This document shows, piece after piece, positions 15,840-24,968 of a stretch of 64,000 nucleotides of DNA. Both the position numbers and the translations under genes were made by a program. Below the pieces are notes generated by a model. The model was not told the origin of the DNA, did no database searches, and was given only the letters and a program-made list of their open reading frames with translations. Source of the DNA: Candidatus Peregrinibacteria bacterium (GTDB taxonomy: Bacteria > Patescibacteriota > Gracilibacteria > CAIRYL01 > GCA-016699755); NCBI GenBank assembly GCA_016699755.1, contig CP065009.1, positions 372,001 through 436,000 of the forward strand, given 5' to 3'. Numbering within the stretch: position 1 is the stretch's first letter; every line of letters starts with the position of its first letter.

Positions 15840-17843
15840 TTATCGTACTCGAATTGTTCGTAAAATACGTTCTCCTCCCGATTCTGCGCGAATTTCATGC
15901 GTTCCGGGCGTTGGTTCCCAAAATATAAAATCTCCATTCCCAATTTTTTCCCCATCCACAAAAAAATCTGCTGGAGCACTTGCATGTATTTTTATTTTCT
16001 GAAGTGTAATTGGTCGCTCAGGATCAATAGAAAATTCCGCAAAAGAGTGTGGAAAAAGAAGGCGAAAATTGGAAGGTGTGTTTTCCGCCCCTGTCTCTTT
16101 TTGTACAAGGTATTTTGGAAAATCTTTTGGCGTTTTTTTGTTTGCGAGCAGGTTCATGACATCTGCAAAAATATGTCCAGCGCCAAGCACACCGCTCACT
16201 TCTTTCATTGACTCTGCATTCGGGTTTCCGACCCAAACAAGTACAACATATTCTGAGGTGAATCCTACTGCAAGGCTGTCTCGAAAATCTCGAGAGGTTC
16301 CGGTTTTGACCGCAACAGGAAAGGGGAGTGCGAGTGGGGATTCTTCACCAAAGGTTCGAATCCGTGCTGTGTTATCCGCCAAAATTTGCGTAATTTCTTG
16401 ACTTTTTTCTTCAGAAAAAATGCGTGTTTCTTTTGGGAAGACGCAGGGCTCTTCGGTACAAAGCGGAATACTCGTTCCTCCGCGAGCAAGAGCGAGATAG
16501 AGTCGAAGAAGGTCAATCGGATGAATTTCCCTGCTTCCAAGTGCAGCAGAAAGCCCTGCATTTTCTTCTTCAGCAATGGACTCGATTTTCATCTCATGGA
16601 AAAGAGAAGAGAGTGCAGATTCCCCAACGCTATTTAGAGTTTCAACTGCTGGAATATTTCGTGACTCGGCAAGAGCTTTTCGTACGGAAATTTCTCCTCG
16701 ATAGGTGAGGTCAAAATTTTTGGGAATGTATGGCGCTCCATTTTCGGTGGCAAAGGCAATGGGATCATCAAAAAGAATGGTTTCGGCATTCCAGTTGAGT
16801 TCTTCAAAGGCGAGCAGATACAGAAAAGGCTTGAGTGCGCTTCCTGTAGAGCGAAAAGATTGAAGCATGTCTATTTCTCGAGATGGAGTATCAGTCCAAA
16901 AATCCGCATTTCCGAGGTACGCACGAATCGCACCGGTTTTCGTTTCCACCACTGCCACAGCTACGGAGTGTGCTTGATACTCTTCTAAAAATTGGAGATG
17001 TCGCTTGGCAAATTGTTGAATATCTTCTTGAAGCCCTTTGTCGAGTGTTGACAGATGCATTCCTTCTTTTTTTGAAAAAAATGTTCGTACAAAGTGTTCC
17101 GCATATTTTGGAATTTCTCTCCTCACTGGCAATGGGCTTTCTGTTGCAAAAAGTGTTTCGGTTTCTGATAAAACCCCATTTTCTAAAAGTTTTTCTAAAA
17201 CTCTGTTCCTTTTTTTTGTAAGCCGTTCTGGTTGGTCGATTTCGGAAGGTTTTTTCGGAAGAACAGCAAGAAAAACAGATTCTGCCGGAAGAAGAAACTC
17301 TGGTTTTTTTTCAAAGTAGAGGTGAGAAGCCGCTTCAATACCAACGATATTTCCGCCAAAATGTGCAGATGATGCCCAGATCGAAAAGATCTCTTCTTTT
17401 GAAAACTGCTTTTCAAGACGAAGCGCAAAATATGCCTCCTGAATTTTATTCTTCCAAGTGCGTGAACGATTTCCTAAAAGCATTTTTGCTGTTTGTTGAG
17501 TGAGAGTGCTTGCTCCAGAAACAATGTATCCCGAAGAGATGTTTTGCCAAAGTGCTCTTCCAGTAGAAAAAAAATCAATTCCACCGTGTTGCCAAAAACG
17601 CTGATCTTCCTGAAGAAGAACAGCATAAACGAACGCTTTTGGTATCCGTGAAAATGGTGTGTTTTCTTGTCGATATTGTTCATCTTCTGCGAGCGTAAGG
17701 GCAAGTGTCTCCTCATGTCGATCTTCAACAAAAAGACTCAATGGGTCTTTCGGAAGCTCTACAGGAATAAAAATTGATCCCCAAAAAATAAAAAGGAGAA
17801 TGGAAGCGAAAAAAGAGGCGCCAATAAAAAATCGGATTTTCAC
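15840..17843 (-). CDS. pbpC: Bifunctional penicillin-binding protein, PBP1C type
   Basis: Polymerises and cross-links peptidoglycan outside the membrane. After an N-terminal membrane anchor comes the GT51 transglycosylase (catalytic Glu in LLQEDQRFWQHGGID; GASTLTQQTAKMLLG), then the transpeptidase with STGSALK (SxxK), SRN and KTGTS. The C-terminal 75 residues match the BiPBP_C domain (ADFFVDGEKIGNG), typical of PBP1C. The GTG at 17843 gives a short head before the anchor and avoids overlap with the divergent gene at 17910; starts at 17933 or 18011 are also in frame. Confidence 0.9.
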   Translation of the reverse strand: MKIRFFIGASFFASILLFIFWGSIFIPVELPKDPLSLFVEDRHEETLALTLAEDEQYRQENTPFSRIPKAFVYAVLLQEDQRFWQHGGIDFFSTGRALWQNISSGYIVSGASTLTQQTAKMLLGNRSRTWKNKIQEAYFALRLEKQFSKEEIFSIWASSAHFGGNIVGIEAASHLYFEKKPEFLLPAESVFLAVLPKKPSEIDQPERLTKKRNRVLEKLLENGVLSETETLFATESPLPVRREIPKYAEHFVRTFFSKKEGMHLSTLDKGLQEDIQQFAKRHLQFLEEYQAHSVAVAVVETKTGAIRAYLGNADFWTDTPSREIDMLQSFRSTGSALKPFLYLLAFEELNWNAETILFDDPIAFATENGAPYIPKNFDLTYRGEISVRKALAESRNIPAVETLNSVGESALSSLFHEMKIESIAEEENAGLSAALGSREIHPIDLLRLYLALARGGTSIPLCTEEPCVFPKETRIFSEEKSQEITQILADNTARIRTFGEESPLALPFPVAVKTGTSRDFRDSLAVGFTSEYVVLVWVGNPNAESMKEVSGVLGAGHIFADVMNLLANKKTPKDFPKYLVQKETGAENTPSNFRLLFPHSFAEFSIDPERPITLQKIKIHASAPADFFVDGEKIGNGDFIFWEPTPGTHEIRAESGGERILRTIRVR

Positions 17844-17872
17844 GAGAATAAGTATTGCGTTTTTTCTGGTTC

Positions 17873-17901
17873 TCGAAAAATTTTTCTTTTTGAGATACAA
17901 T
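17873..17901 (+). promoter_or_regulatory. Promoter of the membrane protein-maf pair
   Basis: TCGAAA (17873-17878), 17-bp spacer, TACAAT (17896-17901). The ATG at 17910 follows after 8 nt, so the mRNA is probably leaderless. Confidence 0.45.
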
Positions 17902-17909
17902 GTTTTTCG

Positions 17910-18257
17910 ATGAATCTCCTGCAAACTATCCATCGGGTGTGTGAAGCCTTTTTTCTTGTTTGTGGCTTCTTGTACCTTCTCGCATTCATTTTTTGGAGAA
18001 ATGATTTTCATCCTTATGAGTCGGAAATTTTTTTACAACTCGCAGATCTTCCGCTCGCTCTTTTTGGTATTTTTTTTGGATTTACAAGCGTGCGGCTTTC
18101 GATAAAAGAGCAATATGAAGATGGGGAGCTTCTCGACAAGAAATTCCACTTTTCTGATGCGGTCACGCTCTTCTTCGCTTTTCTCCTTTTTGCGTTGGTG
18201 GTCTATGTTGACTTGGCATTTCCAAATCAGTTTCCCTTTCCGAAATTTACCTCCTGA
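17910..18257 (+). CDS. Small three-helix membrane protein
   Basis: A 115-residue protein with hydrophobic helices at about 12-28, 43-62 and 85-103, separated by short charged loops (IKEQYEDGELLDKK). No family recognised. It is translationally coupled to maf: its TGA overlaps the maf ATG by one base (TGATG). The head-to-head neighbour is pbpC, so a cell-envelope role is possible but only inferred. Confidence 0.65.
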   Translation: MNLLQTIHRVCEAFFLVCGFLYLLAFIFWRNDFHPYESEIFLQLADLPLALFGIFFGFTSVRLSIKEQYEDGELLDKKFHFSDAVTLFFAFLLFALVVYVDLAFPNQFPFPKFTS

Positions 18258-18823
18258 TGCGTTCAATTGTTCTTGCATCTTCTTCTCCTCAGCGTGTTCG
18301 ACTTCTTTTGAAGCACGGATTTTTCTTTGAGATTTTTCCCTCGGATATTGAGGAAAACATTGATCCTCAAAAAACTCCCCAAGAAAATGCAGAATGCCTT
18401 GCGGTACAAAAAGCGAAGGCGGTTTTTGAAAAATATCCAAATTCCCTTGTTCTCTCAGCGGATACGCTTGTTGTTTCTCCGAGTGGGGCAATTCTTGGAA
18501 AACCGGAATCTCGCGAGCATGCTCGGGAAATGATTCTCGAAAAGAAAGGAAAAAGAGAACAAGTAATAACCGGATTTTGCCTTCTCTCAAAAGAGAAACA
18601 GCGTTCTGGAGCTGAAATATCAGAAGTACATTATCGAGATTTTTCCGAAGATGATCTTATTAAAATTCTCAACTCTGAAGAATGGAAAGAAGTTTCGGGA
18701 GCGCTTCGCATTGAGGGAAAAGCAATGAAAAGAATTCTTAAAGGGTTTTCTGGGGATCGGGAAAATATTATTGGGCTTCCGATGAATCGGGTAAAAGAGG
18801 AGATACAAAAATGGGACGCCTAA
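18257..18823 (+). CDS. maf: Maf-family nucleotide pyrophosphatase
   Basis: A 188-residue house-cleaning NTP pyrophosphatase that hydrolyses dTTP/UTP or modified nucleotides; in some bacteria overproduction blocks septation. Family motifs are clear: LASSSPQRVRLL near the N-terminus, SADTLVV, GKPESREHAREM and the C-terminal GLPMNRV. Its start overlaps the preceding gene's stop. Its end overlaps the convergent M20 peptidase gene by 4 bp. Confidence 0.92.
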   Translation: MRSIVLASSSPQRVRLLLKHGFFFEIFPSDIEENIDPQKTPQENAECLAVQKAKAVFEKYPNSLVLSADTLVVSPSGAILGKPESREHAREMILEKKGKREQVITGFCLLSKEKQRSGAEISEVHYRDFSEDDLIKILNSEEWKEVSGALRIEGKAMKRILKGFSGDRENIIGLPMNRVKEEIQKWDA

Positions 18824-19905
18824 TCTTTGGTGTTATATGACAAGAGAAAAGCCTCTAAAATATGGGAGTATTTTTCTAAACTTGGAATATCAACCCATTC
18901 ATTGTCTGTTCCAATTCCTTCTCCAATAGGTCCAAATTCAATTCCGTTGCACCCAGCATCAAAAAAATGTCGTGCATCAGATGTTCCGTGCGCTCCGTAG
19001 AGAATGATCTCTTTTTGCGTTATTTCTTGGGCGATTTTTTGAAGGTTTTGAAGATACAGATTTCGTTTTTCTGTAAGAAGAGCATTTTCATGAAAGAGGA
19101 TTTCAGAGAAAAACCCTTCTGGTAAAAGTGATTGTATATTATAGATAATTGTTTGGGATTCTTCTGGAATACATCGAATATCGAGCCAAGCTTCACAGTT
19201 ATCTGGTATTTTATTGAAACTTTTGTTTTGGGTTTCTATTCTGCTCAAATTTACGGTTGTTTGCCATGTTTCCTCATGAGGAATGGGATATTTTTTCTGA
19301 AGAATATTTAAGAAATTCTGCATTTTCCAGAGCGCATTTTCTCCTCGCCAAGGATACGCTCCATGCGCTGCTTTTCCTGTGCAGGATATTTTTATCCATA
19401 AAACTCCTTTCGCCTTATGAACAATATTGAGATTTGTTGGTTCAGTTGTTATAACAAAATCTGATCTCACACCATGCTCTTGTATTTGGTATTTTGTCCC
19501 GTTGTAGCCACCCACTTCTTCATCAGTCACCAGTTGAAGAGCAATGGGGTAATGGAGACTTTTTGCAATTTTCTTAAAAACAAGGAGCGCACAGGCGAGG
19601 TTTGCCTTCATATCCATGGCACCAACACCGTACAGGCGATTTTCTTTTATTTTTGGAATATACTGATGCGGTTTTCCCGGAATAACGTCGAGGTGACTAT
19701 TGAGAAGAATCTGAAATCGTGAAGGTCTTTTTTCGGTATTAAAAATAAGAGCGCTTCGGACACCATTTTTTTCAAATTTCTCAATGGTAAATTCAGAAAC
19801 CTGCGAAAGTGAAAAATCCAAGATTTCGCTAAGTGCTTTCTTGTTTTCTGGATCTGAAGGTATAGAGATAAACTTTTCAGAAAGTGAAAGAATATCTTTC
19901 AGCAT
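18820..19905 (-). CDS. M20-family metallopeptidase (ArgE/DapE/CPG2-like)
   Basis: A 361-residue zinc amidohydrolase. Metal-binding motifs: SHLDVIPG (His, Asp near residues 90-92), GAMDMK (bridging Asp), VTDEEVGG (catalytic and metal Glu), and the C-terminal GTSDARHF with EFGPIGEG. A dimerisation domain sits in the middle (KAAHGAYPWRGENA). Family members act on acylated amino acids or dipeptides (deacetylation, succinyl-DAP hydrolysis, peptidase). The exact substrate cannot be told here; no arg or dap genes are nearby. Confidence 0.88.
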   Translation of the reverse strand: MLKDILSLSEKFISIPSDPENKKALSEILDFSLSQVSEFTIEKFEKNGVRSALIFNTEKRPSRFQILLNSHLDVIPGKPHQYIPKIKENRLYGVGAMDMKANLACALLVFKKIAKSLHYPIALQLVTDEEVGGYNGTKYQIQEHGVRSDFVITTEPTNLNIVHKAKGVLWIKISCTGKAAHGAYPWRGENALWKMQNFLNILQKKYPIPHEETWQTTVNLSRIETQNKSFNKIPDNCEAWLDIRCIPEESQTIIYNIQSLLPEGFFSEILFHENALLTEKRNLYLQNLQKIAQEITQKEIILYGAHGTSDARHFFDAGCNGIEFGPIGEGIGTDNEWVDIPSLEKYSHILEAFLLSYNTKD

Positions 19906-19969
19906 ATATCGGGATTACTTTTAATAGTGGAATAATACCGAAGAAAGCGGGGAAATACAAATAGGGCGG

Positions 19970-21649
19970 TTATTCTTCTGGAAATATTTCTGCCCAAACC
20001 GTATCGCCATTTCCGTGGATTCTCCCATTTTTTGCCTCTTGATGATCCACAGGAATGAGCGATCGGTATCCATTCATAAAAATAGGATCTTCATTATCGT
20101 TAATAGTCATAAAGTTTCTGTCGATAAAAATGTAAGTGGTGTTATTTGAAATATTGTGAATCTGTGCTTGTGGCATTTCTATCTGCAAGATATAGCGCCC
20201 TCTCTCTTCTAAATTCCTTCGGTATTTTTTTCGGAATTTCCCATCTCCAAGCTCACCGGAATTATGACCATAGCATCCGTATGATTCTTTCATCGGCTTG
20301 AGTCTGAGTCTCACTTTTCCCGAGATGATGTCTTCAGGATGTACTTTTTGTTGATTGAGGTATGCAATGAATTCTGGAGAAAGGATCGTGTCTTGCTGAT
20401 ATATTTCTTCTGCGTTCTTTTTCCCCAAGCTTTTTGCGTATCTTTGAAGGATTGATAATCGTATTTTTTGGATTGATGGAAGGAGGTCCTCATGATCTAT
20501 CGCTCTTTGGGGATCTACCCCATGAGAAGAGAGGTATTTTATAAATTCGGAAAAAAATTCATTTTCTGGTAAGAAAAGTTCTTTCAGAAACTTTTTTTCT
20601 CCAATTTTATCGACTGTTTTGAGGAAAAAAATATCTTGAAAAGATCCTCCCGATTGCAGATATCTCACTGTTGTCTCAGAAAGAATATCTTCTTCCTTTT
20701 CTATGTGAAATCCCATTCCTACAGATTGCATGTATTCCTTGGTGTCATTGATTTTTTGGGAAGATGGCATGTTTGGATCATCAATATTTATGGTTATTGT
20801 ATTTGCTTTTATCACTCTTCTCATTTCAGGATCTGACAATAAAGTTTCTTCTAAGGGTACTTTTGGGTTTTTGAGTCGATCAACAGGAATAGATGATCTT
20901 ACAAATAAGAGGTATTTCGAATTTCCGCCATTTTCTTCAACATGCTTCTTGAATTCTTCGGGTCCCATAAATGCATCAAATCCCGAAATTTTTTTTACTT
21001 CTGTGTTTGTTAAAATTTCATCTCCTGTTTTTCCAAATTCTGCCTCTCTTAGGTCATTGTGTTTTGAATTGGTAACGGTGAGAAGGGCAATGTTTTTCCC
21101 GTGTTTGTTTCGTAAAACATCTAACGATTCTCGGAAGCATTTTCGAAATCTTCCTTCTTCGTCTTTCTCAAATATTGTTTGAAGGAGCTGATAGTAGGCA
21201 ATGGAATTTTCTATTTCAAATATTCTCCCCCTCAGTGTTTCTTGAAGAGCTTCTTGGGTAAATTCGCCTTTGTAGGCTTTTTTAAGGAATTCTTCAGGAA
21301 GACCAGTCATATCTATTTGAACCCATCGATTTATCGGATTTCCGTTTCTATCCAAGCAATATTGATAGTCGGTTTCCCATTCTCTATTTTTTTTAATAAG
21401 GGGGGTAAAAGCGTTGTTGTATTCCTGAAAAATTTTTCCAAGCGCATCGGTAATACATTTCGGATATTCTGTTTGATATTCTGGAACACACAAGGGTTGC
21501 ATGAGAACATCGGGTCTTCTTTCGGGGGTTCCAAGTTTTAAGGACTTATTTTTTTTTATTGCGTTATCAAGAGAAGCCATGGCGTATGCTACTCCTGTTT
21601 TTTGAGGTATTTCCCCAGTATTTAAGGCTTCTACTGTTTTAGCTACCAC
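19970..21649 (-). CDS. Large protein of unknown function
   Basis: A 559-residue soluble protein, no signal peptide or membrane helix. The GTG at 21649 is supported by an AGGAG about 8 nt upstream, one of few good Shine-Dalgarno sites in the window. Visible features: a region with paired Cys and Pro-rich segments (VLMQPLCVPEYQTEYPKC), a predicted mixed alpha/beta centre (GKNIALLTVTNSK; SKYLLFVRSSIPVDRL) and a C-terminal beta-rich part (RYILQIEMPQAQIHNIS; TTYIFIDRNFMTINDNED). I recognise no family. A 27-bp perfect inverted repeat lies 35 bp upstream and an IS1595 copy follows beyond it, so it may belong to an accessory region. Confidence 0.65.
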   Translation of the reverse strand: MVAKTVEALNTGEIPQKTGVAYAMASLDNAIKKNKSLKLGTPERRPDVLMQPLCVPEYQTEYPKCITDALGKIFQEYNNAFTPLIKKNREWETDYQYCLDRNGNPINRWVQIDMTGLPEEFLKKAYKGEFTQEALQETLRGRIFEIENSIAYYQLLQTIFEKDEEGRFRKCFRESLDVLRNKHGKNIALLTVTNSKHNDLREAEFGKTGDEILTNTEVKKISGFDAFMGPEEFKKHVEENGGNSKYLLFVRSSIPVDRLKNPKVPLEETLLSDPEMRRVIKANTITINIDDPNMPSSQKINDTKEYMQSVGMGFHIEKEEDILSETTVRYLQSGGSFQDIFFLKTVDKIGEKKFLKELFLPENEFFSEFIKYLSSHGVDPQRAIDHEDLLPSIQKIRLSILQRYAKSLGKKNAEEIYQQDTILSPEFIAYLNQQKVHPEDIISGKVRLRLKPMKESYGCYGHNSGELGDGKFRKKYRRNLEERGRYILQIEMPQAQIHNISNNTTYIFIDRNFMTINDNEDPIFMNGYRSLIPVDHQEAKNGRIHGNGDTVWAEIFPEE

Positions 21650-21683
21650 ATCTCTATCTCCTCGCTGATCGGGTTTCTCGTTG

Positions 21684-21710
21684 ATTTGAAAATTTTAAAA
21701 ATTTTCAAAT
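21684..21710. promoter_or_regulatory. 27-bp perfect inverted repeat upstream of the 559-aa gene
   Basis: ATTTGAAAATTTT, one base, then its exact reverse complement: 13-bp arms. It sits 35 bp before the GTG at 21649 and 80 bp from the IS1595 end. It could be an operator, or a terminator stem facing the IS. No T-tract clearly follows. Confidence 0.4.
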
Positions 21711-21789
21711 GCTTTTCTGTCTTTGGATAAGTTCATTTTAAAAGAAGTATAAAGAGAAAGAAGGATGGCAATTCTATGTAATATTTTTT

Positions 21790-22498
21790 GGCTCTTGAGT
21801 AGGAAAATCATTTCGATTATCCTCTCAACATGCTTAAACACGCCAAAATATCAGACTACAAAATAAAAAAAATATTGATGTGTTTTTGTGAAGATATCGA
21901 TGCCTCAAAAACAGCAAGAATTCTAGAAATAAATCGAAGGACTATTGATCGGTATTTTAATATCTTCCGAGAAAAATAACTCTTCACGCCATCGCTCAAA
22001 GTAAGGAATCTGGAGAGTTTGAACTTGATGAAAGTTATTTTGGAGCTAAAAGAGTACGAGGTAAAAGAGGAAGAGGGGCAGCCGGAAAAACACCAGTCTT
22101 TGGTATACTTAAACGAGACGGAAAAGTATCAGTAACCATCGTAAAGAAATGCAGTAGAGAAGAGTTATTGCCTATCATACAGGGAAAAATACTCGAAGGT
22201 TCCACTATCCACACCGATGGCTGGAGGGCTTATGACGGACTCATTCTAAATGGGTATGATCACTATCGTGTCTACCATTCCCATGATGAATTTGCTCGAG
22301 GAAAATGCCATGTGAATGGCATAGAATCTTTCTGGTCATTTGCCAAGAGAAGACTCTCTAAATTCAACGGTATTGCTTCTCATAAGTTTAATCTTCATCT
22401 GAAAGAATGTGAGTTCCGATGGAACTATAAAGATCAGAATCTTTATGATAAAATGCTAAAGATTTTGAAGAAATTTTAAAATCTGCTACTCAAGAGCC
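21790..22498 (+). mobile_element. IS1595-family insertion sequence, 709 bp, complete ends
   Basis: The element has 13-bp perfect terminal inverted repeats (GGCTCTTGAGTAG at 21790; its complement ending at 22498) and is flanked by an 8-bp target duplication TATTTTTT (21782-21789 and 22499-22506). The 8-bp duplication and the transposase type both fit IS1595. Intact ends and duplication mean it inserted and has not rearranged since. Confidence 0.93.
21830..22479 (+). pseudogene. IS1595 transposase (ISXO2-like), frameshifted
   Basis: The N-terminal zinc-less helix-turn-helix part (MLKHAKISDYKIKKIL) runs in one frame to TAA at 21977. The catalytic part continues in the -1 frame: ELDESYFGAKRVRGKRGRG, STIHTDGWRAYDGL, HVNGIESFWSFAKRRL (the DDE/N triad region), to the stop at 22479. 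Compared with the second copy at 38.2 kb, one A is missing from the A5 run at 21972-21976. Otherwise the coding sequence is intact, so the lesion is either very recent or a sequencing error. Confidence 0.9.
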
Positions 22499-22596
22499 TA
22501 TTTTTTTTCTGTCAACAATTTTCTCCTCTTTTTTTGGGAAGCTATTTCTTAAATTTTTTCTCCAAAAATATCTTACAAGGCGAAGAATTCTATTTT

Positions 22597-23304
22597 TTAG
22601 TGTCCAAAAAAATTCCGTCCTCCGTCTGCCACAAGAATCTGACCAGTAATAGCAGTTGCTTTTTCAGAGGCAAGAAAAAGAATAGCTTCCGCAACTTCTT
22701 CTGGTGTTAGTATTTTTTGAAGTGGTGTTTTTTCTCGTTCTCTTTCGAGGCGATCTTCCATTCCTGCATGCATATTTGTATGAGTAAATCCGGGAGCAAC
22801 GGCATTGACTCGGCAATGTGGTGCGTAGGTTCTCGCAAGAGAAACCGTTAGGTTGTGCACTGCAGCTTTTGAGGCGGAATAATCTGGTGTGGTGGCACAA
22901 TGCGAAAGTCCGCGCATAGATCCAACAAAAACAATTGATGACACCCCTTTTTTTCGAGCGAGTTCTGCACAGAGAAAAGGTGCAACAACATTCACTTCTA
23001 ATGTTTTTCGGAACATTTCATCCGAGATAGGTTTTGTACGACTCACGGTTCCGGCGGCGAGAACGAGACTATCAACTTGTGAAATGTGTTCGAACATTTT
23101 TTCAATTTCTGCGGAACTCTCCATTTCCGCGAATGCTTTTTCTGCTTTTCCTCCGTGCTGAAGAATTTCATCCACAACAGAAAAATCCGACTGTTCTGAT
23201 CTTCCGTGGCAAATAACTTTGTAGCCTTCTCGAAAAAAGAGAAGAGCGCTTGCTCTGCCAATACCACTCGTAGTGCCAGTGATGAGAACGGTTTTTTGAG
23301 ACAT
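22597..23304 (-). CDS. Short-chain dehydrogenase/reductase (FabG-like)
   Basis: A 235-residue NAD(P)-dependent oxidoreductase with the cofactor loop TGTTSGIG (residues 10-17), the NAG-like segment AAGTVSR, catalytic Ser (FVGSMRG) and YSASK (Tyr, Lys), and the C-terminal ITGQILVADGG usual in FabG-type enzymes. It could be 3-oxoacyl-ACP reductase or another SDR; no fatty acid genes are adjacent. Last gene of the leftward operon that starts at tsaB, 66 bp after the L,D-transpeptidase gene. Confidence 0.88.
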   Translation of the reverse strand: MSQKTVLITGTTSGIGRASALLFFREGYKVICHGRSEQSDFSVVDEILQHGGKAEKAFAEMESSAEIEKMFEHISQVDSLVLAAGTVSRTKPISDEMFRKTLEVNVVAPFLCAELARKKGVSSIVFVGSMRGLSHCATTPDYSASKAAVHNLTVSLARTYAPHCRVNAVAPGFTHTNMHAGMEDRLEREREKTPLQKILTPEEVAEAILFLASEKATAITGQILVADGGRNFFGH

Positions 23305-23370
23305 CGAGAAAGAGTGTACAAGAAAAAAAGACTGTTTTACAGATATTTACTAGGAAGGCTCTTTTTGATT

Positions 23371-24264
23371 TTATAGTGCTGAGAATGTTCCTACATTACT
23401 TTGTGCTGGAATACGCGAACCAATTTTTTGCTGAAGTTCTTTTGCAATTTTCTCGGGAAGACTTTTATATATTTCCACCTCATCTCCCACATCAAACGTG
23501 TCCCATAAAATCTGCATCGGAACGTCTGGCGTGTTCACGCAACCATGTGATCCATAGATTGCTCGTGTTTCGGGGCTCCAATACGGTTCTTTCCTCCATT
23601 CAGCGTCATGCAGGGCGTAGCCTTTCCAGAAATAGAACGCCTTTGTGACAAACCATGTCCCTTGCATAAAGTGTTCTCCACGACGCTCATAAATATGAAA
23701 TTTTCCAGGAGGTGTTTGTGTAGAGTTTTTTCCGGTAATAACCTGAGAGTAGACAACGAGTTGACAGTTTTTCACTCCGTATAAGAGTTGATGTTCAATA
23801 TCGACAATAATTTTTTTGCCATAGGTTTCCTGACGAATACATTCATATTGTTGATTTTGGAGGAGTGATTCACAGAGGCGATAATTCTCATATGTTCTTC
23901 TATGGAAACAATATTCTGGATGCAAGTTCCATTCCTTTCTCTTTTCCGCAATACGTTTTCTTTCGAGCGTTTCGAGCCATTGGTCTCTTAATTTTTTTTG
24001 GCAATACTCGCGATCGATATTTTCGGGATATGTTTTGCAATATAATGCGCTCAGTGATTCTCGTTTTTTCATTTCATCAATTGTATCTCGCACAAATGAA
24101 TGTCCTTTTTCTGGAACGCTTATCTGAGTTTCCTTTCTATTGAGATCTTCTTTTTCTTCTGTTTTCTGAAAAATATCGAAAATGGTTTCTGCATCCGCAA
24201 ATCCTATCCCAATAAGGAGCGTTCCGCAGAGGCTAATGCAAAAGAGGGTGTGACGGATGAGCAT
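23371..24264 (-). CDS. L,D-transpeptidase (YkuD domain)
   Basis: A 297-residue exported enzyme that forms 3-3 peptidoglycan cross-links or attaches proteins to the wall. It has a signal peptide (to about residue 25), a charged helical linker rich in Lys/Glu/Arg (about 35-135), and the YkuD domain (about 148-275), with the catalytic motif SHGCVN (His 240, Cys 242) and ALHDAEW upstream. The strand QLLYGVKNCQLVVYSQVITG opens the fold. It follows aroD by 23 bp. Confidence 0.9.
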   Translation of the reverse strand: MLIRHTLFCISLCGTLLIGIGFADAETIFDIFQKTEEKEDLNRKETQISVPEKGHSFVRDTIDEMKKRESLSALYCKTYPENIDREYCQKKLRDQWLETLERKRIAEKRKEWNLHPEYCFHRRTYENYRLCESLLQNQQYECIRQETYGKKIIVDIEHQLLYGVKNCQLVVYSQVITGKNSTQTPPGKFHIYERRGEHFMQGTWFVTKAFYFWKGYALHDAEWRKEPYWSPETRAIYGSHGCVNTPDVPMQILWDTFDVGDEVEIYKSLPEKIAKELQQKIGSRIPAQSNVGTFSAL

Positions 24265-24287
24265 ATTTTTTTCTGTTAAAGGCTATT

Positions 24288-24968
24288 TTATAGCATTTGA
24301 AACATTTTTAAAAGATCTTCTTGGGGAATTTGTCCGGGAGCTGTGCAATCTTCTGGAGTAAGCGGAGCGAACATTATTTCGTTTTGAAGCAGGGGAGAGG
24401 CAATGCGAGTGATTTTTCCGAGTGGTCCCATTGCAATAACAATATGTCGAATATTTTTTGAAGAGAGCTTTTCTGCAAGTCGAATCATGGTAACAACATC
24501 TCGAAAATTTTTTGGTGTTGCCACGAATTTTAAAATATCTGGGTGAAATTTTCTTATTTTTTCCACTTCTTGTGTGAGGTGCGGCAACCCTGGAGTTCCT
24601 TTCCAATAGTGCCGAGAAATAATAATTTCTGCTTGTTGCTTGTTCTTCTGTAGGCGTTCGTATTCTGCCAGATTTGTGTCTGCCGAAACATCCACAAAGC
24701 GAGCTCCTGTGGTAATGGCACTAAGAAGCACATCAATTTTTTCTGCATCAGTACCAGAGAATTTCCCTTTTTCATCTGCTCCTTTGCAGGTCACAAGTAA
24801 TGGGAGTTTTGCATTTGCAATGAGTTGAAACACCTCTTCTTTTGGCTCATGTTGTAATTCTCCTAGCCAGAGTTCTGCAAGCTCTGCTTTTGTCAATTCT
24901 ATTTTTTTAAGAGATGCGCGTGCTTCCGCAAGATTTTGTGCCGAAATAGGGACACAAATTTTGGTCAT
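24288..24968 (-). CDS. aroD: Type I 3-dehydroquinate dehydratase
   Basis: Third step of the shikimate pathway: dehydroquinate to dehydroshikimate by a Schiff-base mechanism. The 226-residue TIM barrel starts MTKICVPISA at the ATG 24968. Active-site residues are recognisable: His in ISRHYWKGTP, the Schiff-base Lys in ILKFVATP, and Arg in MGPLGKITR. The start overlaps the proS stop as ATGA. Another shikimate-branch domain (chorismate mutase) occurs at 41 kb, so aromatic biosynthesis is at least partly present. Confidence 0.92.
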   Translation of the reverse strand: MTKICVPISAQNLAEARASLKKIELTKAELAELWLGELQHEPKEEVFQLIANAKLPLLVTCKGADEKGKFSGTDAEKIDVLLSAITTGARFVDVSADTNLAEYERLQKNKQQAEIIISRHYWKGTPGLPHLTQEVEKIRKFHPDILKFVATPKNFRDVVTMIRLAEKLSSKNIRHIVIAMGPLGKITRIASPLLQNEIMFAPLTPEDCTAPGQIPQEDLLKMFQML

